Of a stretch of DNA of 64,000 bases, positions 17,248 through 25,217 are shown piece by piece (within the stretch, counting starts at the first letter, position 1; every line of letters begins with the position of its first letter). A program made the translations under genes and the position numbers. The stretch is from DASRDZ01 sp035652335. Lineage in GTDB: Bacteria; Chloroflexota; Dormibacteria; Aeolococcales; Aeolococcaceae. Location: contig DASRDZ010000007.1 of NCBI GenBank assembly GCA_035652335.1, positions 3,150 through 67,149 on the forward strand, given 5' to 3'. The notes below the pieces were generated by a model that was not told the origin of the DNA, did not search any database, and was given only the letters and a program-made list of their open reading frames with translations.

Positions 17248-18203
17248 TGGTAGCTCCCCCCGTCGCCGAGCGTGACGACCTGTCCCATTCCTCGCGCGAA
17301 GTACATGCCGTGGCCGAGCAGGGTCATCGCCGCGCCGACGACGTCGTTGCCGGGAATCCTCCCGGCCCACGACCCGAGGTATTCGGTCGCCGTGCCGTAG
17401 GCGAAGACGCCGCCGTCCCCGCCGATGAGGAAGTACCCCTGTCCCGTGCCGGGCGGCGTGATCACCGCAGTGATCGGCGCCGCGAGCTGGATGCCGCCGG
17501 CGCTGCCGCACCCGCATGCGTCGCCGAACGGCCACACGCCACCGTTCGCCTCGACGATCCAGTAGCCGTTGCCGTCGGGCGTCGCCGCCATGCCGACGAT
17601 GTCGGTGAGCTGCGGAGAATGGCCGCCCAGGCCGCCGTAGCTGTGGTTGACCGCGTCGCCGAACGGCCAGATGCCTCCGTCCTGCTCGAGGAGCCAGTAC
17701 CCCGCACCCGAGGCCGTCGGCGCGATGCCGACGATGTCGTTCGCGCCGAGGTCGTACGTCCCGCCGTAGCACCCGGCGTCGCCGTACGCCCAGACCATCC
17801 CGCGGCGCTCGACCAGCCAGTACCCCTTTCCCGACGGCGTCATGGCCATGCTGGTCGTGATGGTCTGGATGGAGCCGGCGGCGGACCCGTAGCCGACGCC
17901 GTCGCCGTAGGGGAAGACCCCGCCGTCGTCGCGCATCAACAGATAGCCGTCGCCGTCGGGAGTGGCGACGATGGCCATCGTGTTGCGGGTGACCGTGGCC
18001 CCGCCCGAGCCCTGGTTGCAGGCGGAGCCGGTCAGCGTCCCGCGGATGTGGAGCACGCGCTCGATCGCGTGTCGCGTGCTCGGGATGAGCAGCAGGACCA
18101 GCAGCACGGCGAGCGCCGATGCGCCGAGGCGCCGCCGTCTCGTGGTCAGCCGCAACCGCTCCAGGGCGTGTGTGTATGCCGGCGCCGCACCGATGTCCGC
18201 CAC
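17244..18203 (-). CDS. Membrane-anchored 'GYWLV/DGGVFPFGDA' repeat protein, coupled upstream of Rhs
   Basis: GTG 18203 is preceded by GGAGGGGAGGAAGG, a very strong ribosome binding site, and gives 319 aa. A frame open to 18308 lacks such a site. After about 30 basic residues comes one membrane helix (LGASALAVLLVLLLIP), leaving the rest outside. The exported part has five clear copies and one weak copy of a 40-45-residue unit of the form GxGYWLVxxDGGVxPFGDAxxYGS. These units are known from high-GC surface proteins and probably form a beta-propeller-like fold. Its stop overlaps the Rhs start, so the two are made together. It may anchor, export or display the Rhs protein; that role is inferred. 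Confidence 0.75.
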   Translation of the reverse strand: MADIGAAPAYTHALERLRLTTRRRRLGASALAVLLVLLLIPSTRHAIERVLHIRGTLTGSACNQGSGGATVTRNTMAIVATPDGDGYLLMRDDGGVFPYGDGVGYGSAAGSIQTITTSMAMTPSGKGYWLVERRGMVWAYGDAGCYGGTYDLGANDIVGIAPTASGAGYWLLEQDGGIWPFGDAVNHSYGGLGGHSPQLTDIVGMAATPDGNGYWIVEANGGVWPFGDACGCGSAGGIQLAAPITAVITPPGTGQGYFLIGGDGGVFAYGTATEYLGSWAGRIPGNDVVGAAMTLLGHGMYFARGMGQVVTLGDGGSYQ

Positions 18204-18345
18204 TCCCTTCCTCCTCCCCTCCTGGGTTCGCTTTGAAGCTTTCGCCGTGACTGGAGCGGCGACTGTAGCAGCGCGTGTCAAGAAAAGCAAAGCCAACAAA
18301 CGCGCCACAAGCCTGAACGCACCGGCCTGGGGCTATCGTTGCCGC

Positions 18346-20316
18346 ATGCCCGCCACCAGCCCGCCGCCCAATCCCTTCAACCGCCAGACGCCCGGCGGCG
18401 CGCCGCCCCGGCAGACGCCCCGCCCCGGCCCGTCCTTCACCCGCAGATGGATCTGGGCGATCCTCGCCCTGCTGCTGGTCAACGTCCTCATCGCCAACCT
18501 GGTGCCCACGGGCAGCAGCAACCGCATCACCATCCCCTACACGCAGTTCAAGGACGAGGTGCAGGCGGACAACGTCACCAGCATCACCGCCACCGCCGAC
18601 CAGATCGACGGCAGCACCAAGAAGGCGATCTCCACGTCGGGCAGCTCGACGACGTCGACCGACTTCCACACCGTGGTGCCGAGCTTCACCAGCAGCACCG
18701 GTGCCGGCGGCCTGGCCGGCGACAACCTCGAGCAGCTCCTCGAGGCGCACCACGTCCAGGTCACCGCGCAGGTGCCGTCGCAGAGCGTCCTGCTGACACT
18801 GCTGCTCAGCTTCGGCCCCACCATCCTGCTGATCGGCGGCTTCATCCTGCTCAGCCGAGCCGCGGCTCGCGCCACCGGAGGCGCCGGCATCATGGGCTTC
18901 GGGCGGAGCACGGCGCGCCTCTACGACGCCGAGCGTCCGTCGACGACCTTCGCGGACGTGGCCGGCATCGACGACGCCAAGGAGGAGCTGGTGGAGGTCG
19001 TCGACTTCCTCCGCGAGCCGCAGAAGTACCAGCGGCTGGGCGGCACCGTGCCCAAGGGCGTGCTGCTCGTCGGCCTGCCGGGCACCGGCAAGACGCTGCT
19101 CGCCCGCGCCGTGGCCGGCGAGGCGCGCGTGCCCTTCTTCTCCATCTCCGCCAGCGAGTTCGTCGAGGCCATCGTCGGCGTCGGCGCGGCGCGCGTGCGC
19201 GACCTCTTCGTGAAGGCGCGCGCCGCGGCGCCGGCGATCGTGTTCATCGACGAGCTCGACGCCGTGGGACGCAGCCGCGCGACGGCGGTGCGCATCGGCG
19301 GGCACGACGAGCAGGAGCAGACGCTCAACCAGATCCTCACCGAGATGGACGGCTTCGACTCCCGCGAGGGTGTCATCGTCATCGCCGCCACCAACCGCGC
19401 CGACGTGCTCGACGAGGCGCTGCTGCGACCCGGCCGCTTCGACCGTCGCGTGTACGTGTCGCCGCCCGACCGCGTGGGTCGCGCCGCCATCCTGCGCATC
19501 CACGCGCGCGGCGTGCCGCTGGCGCCCGACGCCGACCTCGATGGCATCGCCCAGCTGACTCCAGGACTGGTCGGTGCAGACCTGCGCAACCTGGTCAACG
19601 AAGCCGCGCTGCTGGCGGCTCGGCGCGGCCACGACGCCGTGACCATGGACGACTTCGCCGCGGCGCTGGAGAAGATCCAGCTCGGCACCGAGCGCCGCGT
19701 CGTCCTCTCCGACGAGGATCGCGAGCGCATCGCGTACCACGAGAGCGGACACGCGCTGCTGGGACTGCTGGTGCCCGGCAGCGATCCGGTGCGGCGGGTC
19801 AGCATCGTGCCGCGCGGACGGGCACTGGGGGTCACCGTGCAGTCGCCGGTGGACGACCGGCAGAACTATCCGGAGCCGTACCTCCGTGCGCGCATCACCG
19901 CCGCGCTGGGCGGCCGCGCCGCCGAGTCGATCGTCTACGGCGTGGTCACCACCGGTGCGGAGAACGACCTCCTGCAGGTGACGCGCCTGGCGCACGAGAT
20001 GGTGGCGCGCTGGGGCATGAGCGACAAGCTCGGACCCATCAACTTCGGTGAGGGCGACGGCGACAGTCCCTTCTCCGGCCGCCGCGTCTACAGCGAGCAG
20101 ACCGCCGAGCTGATCGACGCGGAGACGCGCCGCATCATCGAGGAGTGCCTGGGGCAGGCGTGCTCGCTGCTGAGCAGCCATCGCGCCGAGCTGGACACCC
20201 TGGTCAAGGAGCTGCTCGCCCACGAGACGCTCAACGAGGGCGACATCCTCCGCGTCACCGGCATCGCGCCGCCGCCGAAGGCCTCGCCGGCCGCGGCGCT
20301 GGCGGCCAAGGGCTAG
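18346..20316 (+). CDS. ftsH: FtsH-family ATP-dependent membrane zinc protease
   Basis: 656 aa from ATG 18346. Earlier in-frame codons would start inside the divergent gene's upstream region. TM1 is at about 33-52 (WIWAILALLLVNVLIANLV), with a short extracytoplasmic domain, and TM2 at about 148-170. The AAA module has Walker A GLPGTGKT at about 243, Walker B IVFIDELD near 300, the second region of homology (TNRADVLDEALLRPGRFDRR) and the pore motif FVEAIVG. The zinc site is HESGH at about 465-469, where most FtsH proteins have HEAGH, and the third ligand is in GAENDLLQ. It degrades misfolded membrane and regulatory proteins. The N-terminus is Pro-rich. This may be one of several FtsH paralogues. 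Confidence 0.92.
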   Translation: MPATSPPPNPFNRQTPGGAPPRQTPRPGPSFTRRWIWAILALLLVNVLIANLVPTGSSNRITIPYTQFKDEVQADNVTSITATADQIDGSTKKAISTSGSSTTSTDFHTVVPSFTSSTGAGGLAGDNLEQLLEAHHVQVTAQVPSQSVLLTLLLSFGPTILLIGGFILLSRAAARATGGAGIMGFGRSTARLYDAERPSTTFADVAGIDDAKEELVEVVDFLREPQKYQRLGGTVPKGVLLVGLPGTGKTLLARAVAGEARVPFFSISASEFVEAIVGVGAARVRDLFVKARAAAPAIVFIDELDAVGRSRATAVRIGGHDEQEQTLNQILTEMDGFDSREGVIVIAATNRADVLDEALLRPGRFDRRVYVSPPDRVGRAAILRIHARGVPLAPDADLDGIAQLTPGLVGADLRNLVNEAALLAARRGHDAVTMDDFAAALEKIQLGTERRVVLSDEDRERIAYHESGHALLGLLVPGSDPVRRVSIVPRGRALGVTVQSPVDDRQNYPEPYLRARITAALGGRAAESIVYGVVTTGAENDLLQVTRLAHEMVARWGMSDKLGPINFGEGDGDSPFSGRRVYSEQTAELIDAETRRIIEECLGQACSLLSSHRAELDTLVKELLAHETLNEGDILRVTGIAPPPKASPAAALAAKG

Positions 20317-20353
20317 AGGCCCGGCGAACGGGGCGTTATCGCCCGGCTAAGGT

Positions 20354-22069
20354 GTGGCGAAGACGCGCAACGGTGGATGTACCGGCGCGTGTCCATCCCG
20401 TGTGACCCTCCCTCCCCTCCCCTCGCGACGCGTCAGCCGTCGCACCGTTCTCAAGACCGCCGGCGCGGGCGGCCTCGCCCTGCTGGCGCCGCCGTGGTTC
20501 TGGCGCAGCAGCGTGATCGCGGCATCCGGCATCGACCAGGTGCACCTCCAGTTCGGCGACGATCCCGCGACGTCGATGGTCGTGTCGTGGGTGACGTCCG
20601 GTGTGGTCGGCAACCCGCGTGCTCGCTTCGGCCCGGCGTCGTCGGGCGACGAGGCGGAGGTGCCCGCGGACACGGTCACCTACACCGATTCCGCATCGGG
20701 AACCGAGGTGATCGTGCATCACGCCACGCTGCGCAACCTGCAGCCCAACACCGCGTATGCGTATACGATCACGCACGACGGCGCGACGCCGGTGCAGGCA
20801 GCCTTCACCACGCCGCCGCGCGGCCGATCGCCGTTCCGCTTCACCGCCTTCGGCGACCAGGGCGGCGGTACCACGGGATTCCTGGGCACGCCGTACGGCA
20901 CCGCGGTGGTCGCCGCGGTCGAGGCCGCGCAGCCCAGCTTCCACCTCATCTGCGGCGACCTCTGCTACGCGGACACCGCGCGCACCCAGGTGCAGGACCG
21001 CGCCGCCATCTGGAACAGCTGGTTCGACCTCAACCAGCCGTCGGCGCAGAACCGCGCCTGGATGCCCGCGCTGGGCAACCACGAGGTGGAGATGGGCAAC
21101 GGCGCGCTCGGCTACCGCTCCTACCTGGCGCGCTACCGGCTTCCCGACAGCGGCTCTCGCCAGTTCCCCGGACAGTGGTACGCGTTCACCGTCGGCTCGG
21201 TGCGCTTCATCACCACCGACAACAACGACGTCGTCTACTCCACCGACTTCAACTTCGAGGTGCGCGGCTACAGCCGCAGCGCGCAGCTCGCCTGGCTGGA
21301 ACGCGAGCTGGCACTGGCGCGCAGCGATCCGGCCGTCGACTGGATCGTCGTCTTCGTGCACTTCCCTGTGATGTCGACGGCGGGCGGGTCCGACCTCGGC
21401 GTCCGCCAGACGTTCCAGCCGCTCTGGGACCGCTACGGCGTCGACCTGGTGCTCACCGGGCATTCGCACGACTACGAGCGCATGTACCTCACCCGCGGCG
21501 TCGAGGCGGGCAGCGCGACGCTGCAGCCGCACGTCGTCGACACCGGGCTCGACGACCTCGACACCACGCGCGGGTCGATGCATGTCGTGGTCGGCGGCGG
21601 CGGCGTCAGCATCCCCACGCCGACGTACGGCCGCGACGCCTCGACGCTGCAGCCCGACGCGGCGGTGACCGACGAGAGCGGCGGCACGACGAGCGAGCCC
21701 GCACCCTACTCCGCGGTGCGACTGCCGCAGTACCCCTACGGCTTCGTGGTGGTCGACGTCGATCCCGGAGCGACGTCGGGGAGCACGACGTCGATGCACG
21801 TGACCTACTGCCCCACCCCGCTCGCCGGCTCACCGAGCGCCGCCGACAGCTTCACCCTGCGCCGCACGCGGGGCGGTGCCGTGGTGCGTGCCGCGGCGGT
21901 GCCCGCAGTCTCCTCGAGTGCGGCTCCCGCCACGGTCGGCCTTCCCGATACGTCGGCCGCAGCGGGGACCGCGCCGGGTGTGGCGGCGACGGCGGCGCTC
22001 GCCGGTGCGGCACTGCTGCGGCGCTCCAGCCGCCGCGGCGGCGGGGAGGACGAGCCCATCCGCCGATGA
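20354..22069 (+). CDS. Tat-exported purple-acid-phosphatase-like metallophosphoesterase
   Basis: About 571 aa. The true start may be GTG 20354 (AAGG just before) or GTG 20402. A twin-arginine signal SRRTVLKTAGAGGLALLAPP directs folded export. An N-terminal fibronectin-like domain (VHLQFGDDPATSMVVSWVTS) precedes the catalytic domain. All dimetal motifs are present: GDQG (about 167), LICGDLCYAD, GNHE (about 241), FVHFPVM and TGHSHDYERMY (about 369). The C-terminus has a hydrophobic Ala/Leu segment and an Arg-rich tail (LLRRSSRRGGG), so the enzyme probably stays tethered. It would release phosphate from extracellular esters. Lineage-specific activity is unknown. Confidence 0.88.
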   Translation: MAKTRNGGCTGACPSRVTLPPLPSRRVSRRTVLKTAGAGGLALLAPPWFWRSSVIAASGIDQVHLQFGDDPATSMVVSWVTSGVVGNPRARFGPASSGDEAEVPADTVTYTDSASGTEVIVHHATLRNLQPNTAYAYTITHDGATPVQAAFTTPPRGRSPFRFTAFGDQGGGTTGFLGTPYGTAVVAAVEAAQPSFHLICGDLCYADTARTQVQDRAAIWNSWFDLNQPSAQNRAWMPALGNHEVEMGNGALGYRSYLARYRLPDSGSRQFPGQWYAFTVGSVRFITTDNNDVVYSTDFNFEVRGYSRSAQLAWLERELALARSDPAVDWIVVFVHFPVMSTAGGSDLGVRQTFQPLWDRYGVDLVLTGHSHDYERMYLTRGVEAGSATLQPHVVDTGLDDLDTTRGSMHVVVGGGGVSIPTPTYGRDASTLQPDAAVTDESGGTTSEPAPYSAVRLPQYPYGFVVVDVDPGATSGSTTSMHVTYCPTPLAGSPSAADSFTLRRTRGGAVVRAAAVPAVSSSAAPATVGLPDTSAAAGTAPGVAATAALAGAALLRRSSRRGGGEDEPIRR

Positions 22070-22084
22070 CTGACAATCGTGGGG

Positions 22085-23056
22085 ATGAGAGCCGCCATCT
22101 ACGACCGCAACGGGCCGGCGCGCGAGGTGCTGCGCGTTGCCGACGTGCCCACGCCGGAGCCGGGGCCTGGCGAGGTCCGTGTGCGCCTGCATCGCTCGGG
22201 CGTCAACCCCACCGACTGGAAGTCGCGCGGCGGTGCCACGGCGCGGCCGATCGAGGGGTTTCAGATCCCCAATCAGGACGGCGCGGGAATCGTCGACGCG
22301 GTCGGTGAGGGCGTCGACCGCACGCGCATCGGCGAACGCGTCTGGGTGTGGCTGGCGGCGGCGGGACGGCGCTGGGGCACCGCCGCCGAGCACACCGCCG
22401 TGCCCGCGGAGCAGGCGGTGCGGCTCCCCGACAGCGCCTCGATGGAACTGGGCGCCAGCCTCGGCGTCCCCGCCATGACCGCGCATCGCTGCCTCTTCGC
22501 CGACGGTCCGCTCGACGGCAGGGTGGTGCTCGTCGCGGGCGGCGCGGGCGCGGTGGGACACTTCGCCATCGAGCTGGCCAAGTGGGGCGGCGCGCGCGTC
22601 GTCGCCACGGTGAGCACCGACGAGAAGGCGACGCTGGCGCACGCCGCGGGCGCCGACCTCGTCGTCCGCTACACCGACGCGGACGCCGCGGAGCGGATCA
22701 GGGCCTTCGCGCCGCGCATGGATCGCATCGTCGAGGTGAACATCCGCGACAACCTGCAGCTCGACCTCGGCGTCTCAGGCCCTGGGACGGTGATCTCGGT
22801 GTACGCCGCCGACGGTCCAGACCCGGTGCTGCCGGTGCGCGCCTGCATGAGCGCGAACGTGGTGCTGCGCTTCCTCCTGCTCTACGGCGTGCCACGCCCC
22901 GACCTGCTCCAGGCCGCGCGTGACATCACCGCTGCGCTCGACGCTGGAGCGCTGAGCGAGCTGCCAGGGCGGCACTTCGCCCTCGACGACATCGCCGCCG
23001 CTCACGACGCCGTCGAGCAGCGCGCCGTCGGCAAGGTGTTCGTCGACCTCGACTGA
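22085..23056 (+). CDS. Zinc-free medium-chain dehydrogenase/reductase, quinone-oxidoreductase-like
   Basis: ATG 22085 (an upstream GTG at 22079 is less likely) gives 323 aa. The N-terminal GroES-like domain contains GPGEVRVRLHRSGVNPTDWK, the hallmark of NADPH:quinone reductases. It lacks the catalytic-zinc Cys and the structural-zinc Cys cluster. The nucleotide-binding motif is LVAGGAGAVGHFAIELAKWG. The end (HFALDDIAAAHDAVE and GKVFVDLD) fits the family. It probably reduces quinones or activated alkenes with NADPH in the cytosol. It follows the phosphatase gene after 15 nt and may share its transcript. Confidence 0.85.
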   Translation: MRAAIYDRNGPAREVLRVADVPTPEPGPGEVRVRLHRSGVNPTDWKSRGGATARPIEGFQIPNQDGAGIVDAVGEGVDRTRIGERVWVWLAAAGRRWGTAAEHTAVPAEQAVRLPDSASMELGASLGVPAMTAHRCLFADGPLDGRVVLVAGGAGAVGHFAIELAKWGGARVVATVSTDEKATLAHAAGADLVVRYTDADAAERIRAFAPRMDRIVEVNIRDNLQLDLGVSGPGTVISVYAADGPDPVLPVRACMSANVVLRFLLLYGVPRPDLLQAARDITAALDAGALSELPGRHFALDDIAAAHDAVEQRAVGKVFVDLD

Positions 23057-23076
23057 TCGACCGAACACACGGTCGA
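23057..23076. terminator. Hairpin between convergent genes
   Basis: Directly after the TGA of the reductase gene lies a perfect 7-bp stem, TCGACCG (23057-23063) and CGGTCGA (23070-23076), with loop AACACA. It stands between convergent transcription units, so a terminator is likely. No T-tract is present. I see nothing else in the 133 nt up to the next gene. Confidence 0.45.
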
Positions 23077-23209
23077 CCGCGTCACCGCCCACACTGTGCC
23101 GCGCAGGCGGCATCGCGCATCCCTCAGCGGAGAATGGCGAACACCATGGCACTCGACGACGACGGCTACGCTTCGTGCCCCGCCGGCGTCATGATCGCGC
23201 GGTCTCGCC

Positions 23210-24001
23210 TCAGCCGGAAGCGCCGAACAGCCTGCCGACGGCGAAGCCCACGGCGGCGGCGCCGAGCCCGATGACCACCATCTGCACGCCGTTGCGGCGC
23301 CAGTCGCCGACCAGGGTGACGGCGGAATAGACGCCGACCGCGAAGAGCACCACCGCGGCGAGCACGACGGCGGTGATCAGTGCGGGCTGGCGGGCCAGCC
23401 AGACGAAGGGCAGCAGCGGGATGAGATGCCCGATCAGCGTGGCGACGGTGATGATCACCGCGCTGCGCAGGATGGTCGGCGCCTCCACCGGGGAGAGGTG
23501 CAGCTCCTGGTCCATGATGGTGCCGATCCAGGTGTCGCGGTTGGCGGTGATGGTGTCGACCACCCGGTCGAGCAGCTCACCCTCGAAGCCCATGCGCGCG
23601 TAGATGTCGCACACCTCCTCGCGTTCCAGGTCGGGCTCGGTGCTGACGTGAGTCTCTTCGCGCGCCCGCTGCGCGCGATAGTAGTCGCGCTGCGATCGCG
23701 CCGACGTGTATCCGACGGCCCCCATCGAGATCGACTCGGTGATCCCCGCGGCGAAGCCGGTGGCCAGCAGCACCGCCTTCGAGCCGCCGCCCGCGATGAC
23801 GCCGAGGATGATGCCGAGGATGTTGACCAGCCCGTCCTGCCCACCGAGGATGACGTCGTAGAGCCAGTTGGTGCCCACGTCGTGGCGATCGCGCCGGCGG
23901 TGTCGCGCCGCGACGACGTCGAGCACCGCGCGGCCCAGGCGCGTGGCCGGCGATCTCTGGTCCGTCTCGCGCGACACGGCGTCGGAGGGATCGCGGGACA
24001 T
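23210..24001 (-). CDS. VIT1/CCC1-family iron/manganese transporter
   Basis: 263 aa from ATG 24001. The frame is open far upstream, but only through the antisense of the MarR gene. The family signature is WLYDVILGGQDGLVNILGII in TM1, followed by GFAAGITESISMGAVGYTSARSQRDYY in TM2. A cytoplasmic acidic helical region with EREEVCDIYARMGFEGE and a conserved MDQELHL precedes three C-terminal membrane helices. These proteins export Fe2+ or Mn2+ from the cytosol in exchange for protons. It sits 30 nt downstream of the MarR-fusion gene and may be co-transcribed with it. Confidence 0.88.
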   Translation of the reverse strand: MSRDPSDAVSRETDQRSPATRLGRAVLDVVAARHRRRDRHDVGTNWLYDVILGGQDGLVNILGIILGVIAGGGSKAVLLATGFAAGITESISMGAVGYTSARSQRDYYRAQRAREETHVSTEPDLEREEVCDIYARMGFEGELLDRVVDTITANRDTWIGTIMDQELHLSPVEAPTILRSAVIITVATLIGHLIPLLPFVWLARQPALITAVVLAAVVLFAVGVYSAVTLVGDWRRNGVQMVVIGLGAAAVGFAVGRLFGASG

Positions 24002-24030
24002 CGTGGTCCCGCAGTATGGACGCCCCAGCG

Positions 24031-25122
24031 TCAGCGCGGGTCGACGGTGAGCTTGCTGGCCCCTCCGCGCACGTCGACGACGTAGCGGTCGGCGGCTCCG
24101 GCCGCCGTGGCGGGGACGTACCACTCGGCGTCGCCGCCGCTTGGCCCGAAGCGCCGCCCGTCGACCGCGACATGCGCGGCTCCGCCCTTGACGCGGACCT
24201 CGACGGGCACGCCGCGCGGCCGCCGGATGGCGACACGATGCGCGCCGCCGCTCAGGCTGATGGGCACCACGCCGGAGGGGGCGCCCACCTGCAGGTCGAC
24301 GCGGACCGCTCCCCCGGAGACGGCGAAGGAGCGCAGCGCGACCGCGCTGAGGTCGGCGTCCAATCCCACCGCGCCGCGCTCCACCTCCACCTCCCAGGGG
24401 ATGCGGGCGTTGAGGGTCAGCGCGAGGAGGCGGTGCCCCCAGCCGAACAGCGGAGTCCTGCGGGGCCTGACGTTCACCGTGCCGCCGTCGACATCGATGA
24501 GGGGTGCGGCGCCCTCGGCGTGGGCGCGGTAGAGCTCGGACATCCCCGCGTCGCCGGTGATCCGAATCGCGCCGACGCCCGGCGAGAGGACCAGCCGCCC
24601 CACCCGCGCGCCGGCCAGCGGCGCGTCGAGCTCGTGCTGCGCGGAGTGCTGGCCGCGCAGCGCGGCGGCGTGCTCGAGCAGCACCGGGTGGGCGCGCGAC
24701 ATGGCGTCGACGACCAGCTGCAGCTCGCGGTCGCTGTAGCCCTCGTACTGCTCGGCCGACGCTCGGGTGAGGCCGGCCAGCGCCTCGCCCACGGCGGCGT
24801 CGCGCGCCGCGATGACGTCGCCGGGCACGGCGCGGACGACGACGCGGCGCCGGTCGCTGGGGTCGTTCTCGCGCTGGAGCAGCCCGGCCTTCTCGAGCCG
24901 GTCGAGCACGCCGGTGACCGCGCCGGTGGTGAGGCCTGTGGACTCGGCGACCTGGCCGGCCGTCATCGGGCCGGCGCTGACCACGACGGCGAGGCACTGC
25001 AGGTCGGTGATGTTGATCTTCAGCCGGTCGGCGACGCTCTGCGCCAGCAGGACCAGCTCGGCGCCGAGGCGGGTCCACTCGGCGGTCAGGGAGGCGACGA
25101 GGTCGTCACGGGATGCGGGCAT
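24031..25122 (-). CDS. MarR-family regulator fused to a C-terminal beta-rich (adhesin/DUF4097-like) domain
   Basis: 363 aa, more than twice the usual MarR length. Residues 1 to about 150 form a normal MarR module: ITDLQCLAVVVSAGPMTAGQVAE, TGLTTGAVTGVLDRLEKAGL and the wing ENDPSDRRRVVVR. Residues about 165-363 are a series of short strands such as VGRLVLSPGVGAIRITGD, LIDVDGGTVNVRPRR, VEVERGAVGLDADLSAVALR and VRVKGGAAHVAVDG. This recalls bacterial polar-core beta-helix (DUF4097-type) domains, normally found in surface or signalling proteins. GAGAGAAAGAG-like purines precede the ATG. It faces the ABC exporter genes and likely controls them. Confidence 0.8.
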   Translation of the reverse strand: MPASRDDLVASLTAEWTRLGAELVLLAQSVADRLKINITDLQCLAVVVSAGPMTAGQVAESTGLTTGAVTGVLDRLEKAGLLQRENDPSDRRRVVVRAVPGDVIAARDAAVGEALAGLTRASAEQYEGYSDRELQLVVDAMSRAHPVLLEHAAALRGQHSAQHELDAPLAGARVGRLVLSPGVGAIRITGDAGMSELYRAHAEGAAPLIDVDGGTVNVRPRRTPLFGWGHRLLALTLNARIPWEVEVERGAVGLDADLSAVALRSFAVSGGAVRVDLQVGAPSGVVPISLSGGAHRVAIRRPRGVPVEVRVKGGAAHVAVDGRRFGPSGGDAEWYVPATAAGAADRYVVDVRGGASKLTVDPR

Positions 25123-25125
25123 GGC

Positions 25126-25171
25126 TTGACTCTTTCTCTCAGCGTGATTATCTTCTTAGTACTCTAAGATA
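25126..25171 (+). promoter_or_regulatory. Promoter and MarR-type operator for the ABC exporter
   Basis: TTGACT (25126-25131) and TATCTT (25149-25154) are separated by exactly 17 bp and point towards the ABC genes. A palindrome with outer arms TATCTT (25149-25154) and AAGATA (25166-25171), and inner arms CTTAG (25155-25159) and CTAAG (25164-25168), covers the -10 box. It is AT-rich within a very GC-rich setting. The adjacent MarR protein is the natural ligand. Confidence 0.6.
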
Positions 25172-25217
25172 CTCACGGCCGCTGAATTCTAACACAACTT
25201 GAGGAGAGACGCCACCC

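Noticed and set aside
17248..20223. Upstream extension of the Rhs frame to a 4,253-aa protein
   Set aside because: The extra 990 residues are His/Arg/Gly/Ala-rich and antisense to the FtsH gene and the repeat protein. A signal peptide and a ribosome binding site support GTG 17247.
20331..20344. GGGCG-TTAT-CGCCC hairpin after ftsH
   Set aside because: Only 5 bp and no T-tract; too weak to call a terminator.
23134..23274. Small plus-strand frame starting MANTMALDDDGY
   Set aside because: It soon becomes an Arg-only antisense of the VIT gene, and the ribosome binding site is too close to the first ATG.
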